Below, piece by piece: positions 1 to 5,348 of a DNA stretch of 5,348 nucleotides. The notes beneath the pieces are model-generated. The model saw only the letters and a list, made by a program, of their open reading frames with translations. It was not told the origin of the DNA and searched no databases. The DNA comes from Aequorivita sp. (GTDB taxonomy: Bacteria; Bacteroidota; Bacteroidia; Flavobacteriales; Flavobacteriaceae). The translations under genes were made by a program, and so were the position numbers. The stretch spans positions 1 to 5,348 of the forward strand of contig JAGQYZ010000533.1 in assembly GCA_020435865.1 (NCBI GenBank), written 5' to 3'. Position 1 is the stretch's first letter. Each line of letters opens with the position of its first letter.

Positions 1-2621
1 TATGGCTCCGTTCAGACAGAGGTCTCACCCATTTCAATACGAATTCAAATAAAGCTACCCACTATCAACGAGGCCCTTTTTCAAGCTCGGCAACACTTGG
101 AAACATTACCAATATTATAAACTACAATGATTTAATACTGGTTACTTGCGATGCAGGTCTTTTAAAAATTGATCCCAAACAAAAAACGGATACGCTGCTA
201 TTGAAAGCTTCTTCTGTAAAAATAGACATGCGTACTCCTTTATTTCAAAAGGTAATACCATTAAAGAGCAATCGGCTTGCTATTGGTACCAATCTCGGTT
301 TCTTATTATATAATCCAAAAACCCAAAAAAGCACTTTATTACAAAATAATTTTTCTGATAACAAAAGCCTTTCAAACAACAACGTATTGTCATTGTTACA
401 ATCCAAAGACGGCGTTATCTGGATTGGCACTAGAAATGGCCTCGACAAATTGGAAAAAGAAAATCCCGATTTTATAAATATTAGAAACTTTATTCACACC
501 GATGGTCTTAGCGAAAAACATGTGAATTGTTTTATTGAAGAGAATGATAGCTTGCTTTGGATCGGGACCGCTGCAGGATTGAACCTATTTAATAAAAAAA
601 ATAATTCATTTCAGGTTTTCAAAAAAGATATGCAAAAAGACATTGAACTAGAAACCGATTATATCCTAAGCCTTTTTAGGGATTCCAAAGGTAATAAGTG
701 GGTGGGCACTCTTAAAAATGGACTGTACAAAATAACGGCGCAGAATCAAATTAAAAAAGTACATTTTAGCAATGCAGATGCATCAGATACATCCATCCAT
801 TACATCACAGAGGACGTCAACGGCTATTTATGGTTGGGAACAGGAGGTAAAGGGCTTTGGAAGTTTGATACTTCTTCTAATGCGGTAAAGGAGTACCCAA
901 CAGCAAAGGATGGCAGCGGTCCTAACCATCCATATGTTTTCAGCATTCTAGAAGATAGTTATAAAAATATGTGGGTTGGAACGCCTACAGGCGGACTAAA
1001 CCTCTTTGATAGAAAATCTGAAAGATTTATTTATTTTCTAAACATTCCTGAAAATCCAAACAGCTTGAGCGATAATATTGTCTTGTCGCTTTATGAAGAC
1101 CTGGATCACAACCTTTGGGTTGGAACCAATGGAGGCCTAAACAAATTAAACCAAAACTTGGAAAAGGACATGTTCCGGAAGTTACAAAATCAAGAGTTTG
1201 TGCAAGATTCATTATTCACAGTTTTTGGGCAAGGAGATGGTTTTCCAAACGATGTAATTTACGGTATATTAGAAGACACCCACCAAAATCTCTGGATGTC
1301 CACCAACAAAGGATTGATTGTTTTTGATAGAGTTAATAGCAAGATTGAAAAAACATTTGATGTAACCCAAGGACTTCAGAGCAACGAATTTAACCAAAAC
1401 GCATATTTGAAAGGTGAAAAGGGAAAGTTCTATTTTGGCGGTGTGGCGGGCTTCAATATTTTTCATCCAGACAGTATCACTGGCAATGAATACATTCCGC
1501 CTGTGGTGCTCACCAATCTCTCCTTGTTCAATGAACCCGTGAAAATTGGGAATCAAAAATTAAAAGGAAAATTCACATCAAAAAAAGAGCTGCATAATCT
1601 TTCAGAAATTGATCTTTCATGGAAACACGACGTTGTTACCTTTGATTTTGCTGCACTGAGCTATATTGGTCCCGAAAAAAATAGATATAGCTACAAACTA
1701 GAAGGATTTAATGAAGACTGGATACAATCAGGCACTGTCCATTCCGCTACTTATACTAATTTAGATCCTGGCGACTATATTTTTAAGGTAAGAGCAAGTA
1801 ACAGTAGTGATCTTTGGAATAATGAAGGAACCTCACTAAGGTTACATATTAACGCACCTCCTTGGGCAAGTTGGTATGCATACCTTGTGTACGCACTAAT
1901 ACTTTCGGGCATACTCTTTCTATATATACGTTTTCGTATCAACCGCGCAACAGAAAAAGTACAGGTCTTAGCCCAGATAGAAAAGGCTCGTGTGCAAGAA
2001 CGCGAACTATTCCGAAAACGCAGTTCGCGTGATTTTCACGATGAGGCAGGAAACCGAATTACCCGTATTTCGCTAATCACAGAACTGGTGAAACGCAACA
2101 CTAAGAATGATCCTGAAACGCAGAAATATCTTTCACAGATAGCAGAAAACCTACAGGATCTTAATACAGGAATGCGTGATTTTATCTGGGCCCTTGACCC
2201 ATCCAAAGACAATTTCTACGAAACGCTGCACCGCTTTACAGAATTTGCTGGCCAATTATCTGAATATGTAAACGTTCAGTTCAAATCCAATAACATACCC
2301 AAAAACCTTAAAGAGGTGGAACTTAATATGAAACAGCGACGGCATATGCTCTTGATTTTAAAGGAAGCACTCAATAACAGTATAAAGTATGGAAAAGCAA
2401 AATTGATAACCTTAGAAGTGACATATACAAAAAAGCAACTCACTATTTCACTGAAGGATGATGGAATCGGCTTTTGTAATAATGAAGTCAGCACTGGTAA
2501 CGGGTTGGTAAATATGAAGGAACATGCACAAGCTATTCACGCAAAGTTTCAGGTGATATCTGAAAAAAACCAAGGCACCAAAATAGTAATTAAACTAAAT
2601 AGTACCCAATTGGGTAATTGA
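1..2621 (+). CDS. Reg_prop/Y_Y_Y membrane sensor histidine kinase, 5'-partial
   Basis: The frame is open from the left edge (first full codon at 3), so the start lies upstream; the TTG at 201 is not credible because propeller motifs precede it. The visible 872 residues contain about eleven Reg_prop blades (residues 1-490, W-[IVL]-G-T...GL type), a Y_Y_Y domain (about 560-618), one membrane segment (about 625-645), a short coiled linker, and a kinase core. In the core, the phosphoacceptor His is residue 679 in DFHDEAGNRI, the N-box Asn is near 791 in KEALNNS, and the G-boxes are DDGIGF (819-824) and GNGLVNM (832-838). All key catalytic motifs look intact. The core is HisKA_3-like with HATPase_c. 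The propellers should be periplasmic and the kinase cytoplasmic. The response regulator 34 bp downstream is the likely partner. No receiver or AraC domain is fused, unlike hybrid two-component sensors of Bacteroides. The ligand is unknown; polysaccharide fragments are plausible by family analogy only. Confidence 0.93.
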   Translation, partial: WLRSDRGLTHFNTNSNKATHYQRGPFSSSATLGNITNIINYNDLILVTCDAGLLKIDPKQKTDTLLLKASSVKIDMRTPLFQKVIPLKSNRLAIGTNLGFLLYNPKTQKSTLLQNNFSDNKSLSNNNVLSLLQSKDGVIWIGTRNGLDKLEKENPDFINIRNFIHTDGLSEKHVNCFIEENDSLLWIGTAAGLNLFNKKNNSFQVFKKDMQKDIELETDYILSLFRDSKGNKWVGTLKNGLYKITAQNQIKKVHFSNADASDTSIHYITEDVNGYLWLGTGGKGLWKFDTSSNAVKEYPTAKDGSGPNHPYVFSILEDSYKNMWVGTPTGGLNLFDRKSERFIYFLNIPENPNSLSDNIVLSLYEDLDHNLWVGTNGGLNKLNQNLEKDMFRKLQNQEFVQDSLFTVFGQGDGFPNDVIYGILEDTHQNLWMSTNKGLIVFDRVNSKIEKTFDVTQGLQSNEFNQNAYLKGEKGKFYFGGVAGFNIFHPDSITGNEYIPPVVLTNLSLFNEPVKIGNQKLKGKFTSKKELHNLSEIDLSWKHDVVTFDFAALSYIGPEKNRYSYKLEGFNEDWIQSGTVHSATYTNLDPGDYIFKVRASNSSDLWNNEGTSLRLHINAPPWASWYAYLVYALILSGILFLYIRFRINRATEKVQVLAQIEKARVQERELFRKRSSRDFHDEAGNRITRISLITELVKRNTKNDPETQKYLSQIAENLQDLNTGMRDFIWALDPSKDNFYETLHRFTEFAGQLSEYVNVQFKSNNIPKNLKEVELNMKQRRHMLLILKEALNNSIKYGKAKLITLEVTYTKKQLTISLKDDGIGFCNNEVSTGNGLVNMKEHAQAIHAKFQVISEKNQGTKIVIKLNSTQLGN
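3..1490 (+). repeat. Tandem Reg_prop beta-propeller blade repeats (protein level)
   Basis: The sensor's extracytoplasmic part is built of degenerate repeats around a W-[IVL]-G-T-x-x-G-L core. The conserved Trp codons lie at 420, 558, 699, 831, 972, 1116 and 1293, mostly 44-48 residues apart with one longer step of 59. Degenerate copies precede them (WLRSDRGL at 3, LVTCDAGL near 138, AIGTNLGF near 279) and follow (YFGGVAGF near 1431). Eleven units are visible. Family members commonly carry fourteen, forming two seven-bladed propellers, so about three blades plus a signal peptide are probably missing upstream; that number is an inference. Confidence 0.85.
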
Positions 2622-2655
2622 CAGTCCGCCATTAAGATATTATCTTTATAAAATC

Positions 2656-3288
2656 ATGAACCCTTTGAGTAATATATCGCTATCAATAGTGGAGGACGAT
2701 ACACTTATACTTTCTTCCCTGAAACAGATTATCCAGACTTCTGAAGGATTTAATGTGGTAAGTTGCCATACCAATGCCGAAGAAGCGCTAATGAAATTAC
2801 TCACAGAAAGACCAGATGTGCTGTTGTTAGATATTGATCTCCCTGGGATAAGCGGTATTGAAGCCATTCCGAAGTTGAAAAAATTACAACCGGAACTCAA
2901 CATTGTGATGCTTACCGTTCACGAGGGATCAGATAAGGTCTTTTCGGCCTTGCGGCAAGGGGCTGTGGGGTATTTGGTAAAAGGCAATCATTCAAAGTTC
3001 CTACTCAATGGCATTCGGGAAGTTTATGAGGGTGGTGCGCCCATGAGTCCATCCATTGCACGTTTGGTTATTGCATCATTCAAGCCTTCCAAAAAAAATA
3101 TTTTAAGTGAACGAGAGCTGGAAGTACTGCAAAAACTGAGCAATGGCACCAATAACAAGCAAATAGCTGAAGATCTATTTGTTTCTACCAATACCATAAA
3201 GGCGCATATTAAGAATATTTACAATAAGTTACATGTAAACTCGCGTGCAGGAGCTGTGAGCAAAGCGATGAGAAAAGGGTGGATTTAA
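2656..3288 (+). CDS. NarL/FixJ-family response regulator (receiver + LuxR HTH)
   Basis: This is a 210-residue DNA-binding response regulator of normal family length. The receiver domain spans about residues 7-122, with the acidic pocket E13-D14-D15, phosphoacceptor D59 (LLLDIDLPG), the switch T87 and the conserved K109. A short linker leads to a LuxR/GerE helix-turn-helix at about 150-210, recognisable from LSERELEVL, NKQIAEDLFVS, NTIKAHIKNIYNKL. All residues needed for phosphorylation are present, so it should be activated by the upstream kinase and act in the cytoplasm on target promoters that cannot be named from here. The ATG at 2656 puts the first beta-strand at the right distance. No Shine-Dalgarno is seen, only an A-rich TATAAAATC before the ATG, as is usual in Bacteroidota. 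The 34 bp gap to the kinase supports co-transcription. Confidence 0.95.
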   Translation: MNPLSNISLSIVEDDTLILSSLKQIIQTSEGFNVVSCHTNAEEALMKLLTERPDVLLLDIDLPGISGIEAIPKLKKLQPELNIVMLTVHEGSDKVFSALRQGAVGYLVKGNHSKFLLNGIREVYEGGAPMSPSIARLVIASFKPSKKNILSERELEVLQKLSNGTNNKQIAEDLFVSTNTIKAHIKNIYNKLHVNSRAGAVSKAMRKGWI

Positions 3289-3370
3289 AATTTATAACTT
3301 CTAAATTTCCTATACGAAAAGGTTAATAAAGAAAAAATGCAAAGCTATAATTTAAATACAGTTTTCAATT

Positions 3371-4057
3371 ATGAAGAATAAAATCGCAATCATAGTTATT
3401 GTGTTTTCAGCAATTTGTCAAGCACAATCATTCAAAGGTAGTTTTGATCTTAAAATATCTCAAGAAAGTAATAATGGAAACCAACATATCGAGACTGTTT
3501 CCTACTTTTTTGGCGAAGAAAAAACAGCCATAATTATGCATGCCGGAGGCAATCAACCAGACTTACGCTTAGTTTTTAATCCCGCAGACTCTATCATTTC
3601 AGGCCTTTTTGAAATGAACGGTAAAAAAGGTGGCTACATCCTTCCGATGAATGAAAAATATTGGCCAACAATGAAATATGCTTTAGGAGAAAAAGATGTA
3701 CTGTCCAACTCAGAAGTCAATTATACTGAAAATAAAAAGGAAATAAACGGCTATAATACCAAGGAAGTTTCTTGCAGTAATGACAAAATGGAAGCAACAT
3801 TTTGGATAGCAGAAGAAATTGAGCTGAGCTTAACACAAGTAATGGCATATCAATTTGTTGGCTCGGGCAAGGAAGGTGAAGATATTAAAATGTTAGCCGA
3901 TTGCGGCATCATGAAACTTGCACTTAATACTAACCTTTTTGATAAACAAAGAAATAGCAACATTGTCCTAGAAATAGAAAACTTTTCAACAGAAATAGAT
4001 TCTGAAGTTTTCAATACCAATGATTACGAGCTTAGTGATATGCGAAAACCAAAATAA
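3371..4057 (+). CDS. Secreted DUF4412-like protein of unknown function
   Basis: This 228-residue protein starts with a signal peptide: MKNK, a hydrophobic stretch at residues 5-15, then CQA with likely cleavage after A18 (before QSFKG). Cys16 is not in a good lipobox (Ile at -1), so a soluble periplasmic or secreted protein is more likely than a lipoprotein. The mature part opens with F-K-G-S-F-D-L-K, continues as predicted beta-strands, includes INGYNTKEVSC followed by FWIAEE, and ends with a segment in which Phe precedes NTNDYEL. This order resembles DUF4412-type proteins of Bacteroidota, judged by eye. Cys135 and Cys178 could form a disulfide. No catalytic motif is visible. The ATG at 3371 is chosen because it gives a complete signal peptide; no Shine-Dalgarno precedes it. 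It follows the regulator by 82 bp on the same strand, so it may be co-transcribed, but no promoter or terminator decides this. Confidence 0.88.
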   Translation: MKNKIAIIVIVFSAICQAQSFKGSFDLKISQESNNGNQHIETVSYFFGEEKTAIIMHAGGNQPDLRLVFNPADSIISGLFEMNGKKGGYILPMNEKYWPTMKYALGEKDVLSNSEVNYTENKKEINGYNTKEVSCSNDKMEATFWIAEEIELSLTQVMAYQFVGSGKEGEDIKMLADCGIMKLALNTNLFDKQRNSNIVLEIENFSTEIDSEVFNTNDYELSDMRKPK

Positions 4058-4064
4058 CTGAAAG

Positions 4065-4091
4065 TTGATTCTTTGGAGCTAAATGAATCAA
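4065..4091. terminator. Possible weak bidirectional terminator between convergent genes
   Basis: A perfect 7-bp inverted repeat, TTGATTC at 4065-4071 and GAATCAA at 4085-4091, can extend inward by TTT/AAA across one bulged T, leaving the 6-nt loop GGAGCT. It begins 7 nt past the stop of the secreted-protein gene and 8 nt past the stop of the convergent minus-strand gene, the expected place for a shared terminator. The stem is AT-rich, and only the minus-strand reading is followed by a modestly T-rich stretch (CTTTCAGTTATTTT). The fold and its function are therefore uncertain. Confidence 0.35.
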
Positions 4092-4099
4092 ACCTTGAA

Positions 4100-5348
4100 T
4101 TATTTATACAAACAATTGCTCACGTTTACATTTCCACTCACATCCAGTCCAGATTTAAATTCAACCGAACCTGGAGGCAAACTTGATATGGGATAGCCTT
4201 TAAACCTAAGCCCAATAATAATTACCGAACTTCCGCCTTCTATTTTAAGGGCGTGTGGTAAAACTGAAACTTCGGTATTTGCACTGCTCAATGATATACC
4301 ATCTTTTGGATGCACTATCGTTAGCTGTGGAGAAATAAAATAACTCCCAGCAGTTTGCTGAACGGCTTGTGTATAACTCAAAACTTCACCATTAACAAGC
4401 AGCGCTGGCACTGAATTTTCGTAGGGATTGGTATAATCTGTAACCGCTTGCACCATATTGGGATGTAATTTGGCATCTGAAGCCTTATAAATATCCTGTC
4501 CAAAATTCTGCCAAGAAATATTGCTGGAAATTTTTTCGGAACCCACAAAAATAGCTTGATGGGTGTTCTCTGCTTTTATGGTTAGCGGCGGCAAACTAGA
4601 GCTTCCCCACTGTGCCAAAGCAGACTGTTTATAGGTGCCATTCCTGATAATAATGGTTGCTTTTTTACCGTTTTGACGTTTTGCATTAGCAACATCCAAG
4701 GCTTTTTGCAGTGTTGCAAATGGTTCCGTTTTGCTTCCCGAATTTGCATCACTTCCATTGGTGGCAACCCAAATGTTTTCTGAATTGTCATCATCATTAT
4801 TATCGCCATTACCGTCGTCATTGGGATTTCCTGAAGAACCACCGCTCAGATCAATTCCGTCCAAAATTGGGTCATCTTCGGCTATATAATCAGCCTCGCC
4901 GCAAAAGCAAAGTTCATCTATAAAGACTTCACTGCCATCTGTGCTTGGATATTTTTGTGCCAACTCTATAGCGCTCATTCCGTAGGGCGGCGTTACAGGA
5001 AAACCATTGTTTACCATTTGTATCTGTATAGCAGCTTTTGTAACTTTTCGGGCCGGTAAAATACGCAGGGGGATTCTAAACGGTGTCCAATCGCCTGTGC
5101 TTATTGATATTACTGAAGCTGTTTGCCCTGGCATCACACCACCAGCAAAGTTTTTGTTGTCCATAAATAGAATGGGCCAAATCCACAGCTTATCGCCTTC
5201 TTTTAGGTTAGCTTTGTAATAACCGCACAAGGCGCCTGGAGCCTTCGCCACTGGGAAACTCATGTTTTCCCGCATAAATATTTCATTTTCTGCCAGTGTG
5301 GCTCCTTCGCAGTCTCCTTGGCAAGTAAACAATGAACCACTAAAAGAA
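4100..5348 (-). CDS. Parallel beta-helix protein with N-terminal beta-sandwich-like domain, 5'-partial and possibly 3'-truncated
   Basis: The frame is open to the right edge, so the start is outside the window; the TTG at 5332 is not a credible start. The visible 415 residues fall into three parts. Residues 1-165 look like a beta-sandwich (jelly-roll) domain, with GALCGYY, a Trp/Phe-rich core and a closing strand EVFIDELCFCGE; Cys 9, 13, 41, 147 and 149 suggest disulfides and export. Residues 168-191 are a Gly/Ser then Asp/Asn-rich flexible linker. Residues 192-415 begin like DUF1565/pectate-lyase-type right-handed beta-helices (IWVATNGSDANSGS, PFATLQKALDVA, then TIIIRNGTY), with rungs such as SVIIIGLRFKG. 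The protein ends after about two clear rungs at NVNVSNCLYK, far short of the usual helix, and no type IX sorting domain is seen. A surface polysaccharide-binding or -degrading role is plausible from the fold, but no catalytic residues can be assigned. Confidence 0.85.
   Translation of the reverse strand, partial: SFSGSLFTCQGDCEGATLAENEIFMRENMSFPVAKAPGALCGYYKANLKEGDKLWIWPILFMDNKNFAGGVMPGQTASVISISTGDWTPFRIPLRILPARKVTKAAIQIQMVNNGFPVTPPYGMSAIELAQKYPSTDGSEVFIDELCFCGEADYIAEDDPILDGIDLSGGSSGNPNDDGNGDNNDDDNSENIWVATNGSDANSGSKTEPFATLQKALDVANAKRQNGKKATIIIRNGTYKQSALAQWGSSSLPPLTIKAENTHQAIFVGSEKISSNISWQNFGQDIYKASDAKLHPNMVQAVTDYTNPYENSVPALLVNGEVLSYTQAVQQTAGSYFISPQLTIVHPKDGISLSSANTEVSVLPHALKIEGGSSVIIIGLRFKGYPISSLPPGSVEFKSGLDVSGNVNVSNCLYK
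4775..4828 (-). repeat. Low-complexity Asp/Asn-rich linker coding segment
   Basis: On the minus strand this segment encodes an 18-residue stretch made almost only of Asp, Asn and Gly (residues 174-191 of the visible protein). On the plus strand it reads as near-repeats of TCATCATCATTATTATCG. It separates the N-terminal domain from the beta-helix. Acidic Asp/Asn linkers of this sort are common between modules of secreted Bacteroidota proteins and may bind calcium. Repetitive trinucleotides make its length prone to change between strains. Confidence 0.7.

Noticed and set aside
201..203. TTG as the start codon of the sensor kinase
   Set aside because: The frame is open to the window edge and encodes propeller blades upstream of this point, so the TTG is internal.
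1027..1556. Antisense and alternative-frame open stretches within the sensor gene
   Set aside because: Their translations show no domain pattern and lie fully inside well-supported propeller coding sequence.
2618..2648. TTG and TATCTTTA, resembling the Bacteroidota -33/-7 promoter (TTG, TAnnTTTG)
   Set aside because: The last -7 base does not match, and transcription would begin almost at the ATG of the regulator; the short gap fits co-transcription with the kinase better.
3288..3308. Inverted repeat AAATTTA/TAAATTT just after the response-regulator stop
   Set aside because: The stem is seven A/T pairs only, overlaps the stop codon and has no T-tract after it; it is likely chance in AT-rich sequence and not a credible terminator.
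3337..3381. 14-codon open frame (ATG at 3337 to TAA at 3379) overlapping the start of the secreted-protein gene
   Set aside because: It has no ribosome-binding site or attenuator-like composition and is too short to tell from chance.
4582..4923. Open frames overlapping the beta-helix gene on both strands, including a Met/His-rich one over the linker
   Set aside because: They are shadows created by the repetitive Asp/Asn codons and neighbouring coding sequence; the main minus frame has clear domain patterns.
5330..5332. TTG (minus strand) as the start of the beta-helix protein
   Set aside because: The minus frame stays open to base 5348 with no signal peptide after the TTG; it is an internal Leu codon.

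Overview
The window looks like a piece of a Bacteroidota genome, most likely Flavobacteriia. The DNA is AT-rich and the genes lack a clear Shine-Dalgarno sequence, having instead A-rich stretches before the ATGs. The protein families also fit: a sensor with Reg_prop propeller repeats, a Y_Y_Y domain and a DFHDE-type histidine kinase; a NarL/LuxR response regulator; a small secreted DUF4412-like protein; and a secreted parallel beta-helix protein with an Asp/Asn-rich linker. This placement is inferred from style and families, not from a database match.

Layout. Bases 1-2621 (+) hold the 3' part of a large membrane sensor histidine kinase; its reading frame is open to the left edge, so its true start lies outside the window. 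After 34 bp comes its probable partner, a 210-residue response regulator (2656-3288, +). After another 82 bp comes a 228-residue secreted protein (3371-4057, +). A short gap (4058-4099) with an AT-rich inverted repeat separates it from a convergent gene on the minus strand (4100-5348), whose 5' end runs off the right edge. That gene encodes a secreted-type protein with an N-terminal beta-sandwich-like region, an acidic linker and the beginning of a parallel beta-helix.

How they may work together. The kinase and regulator form a classical split two-component pair: the extracytoplasmic propellers would sense a ligand, the cytoplasmic kinase would phosphorylate Asp59 of the regulator, and the regulator would bind DNA through its C-terminal LuxR helix-turn-helix. 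In Bacteroidota, Reg_prop/Y_Y_Y sensors are best known for sensing polysaccharide breakdown products, and the convergent beta-helix protein belongs to a fold common among polysaccharide-active enzymes. A functional link between the two is speculation. The DUF4412-like gene may be a downstream operon member or an independent gene.

No RNA gene, CRISPR array, insertion sequence, transposase, attachment site or origin was seen. No stretch longer than 300 bp lacks a gene. I see no convincing novel system. The most unusual point is that the beta-helix protein stops after roughly two recognisable coils, which suggests 3' truncation or decay.
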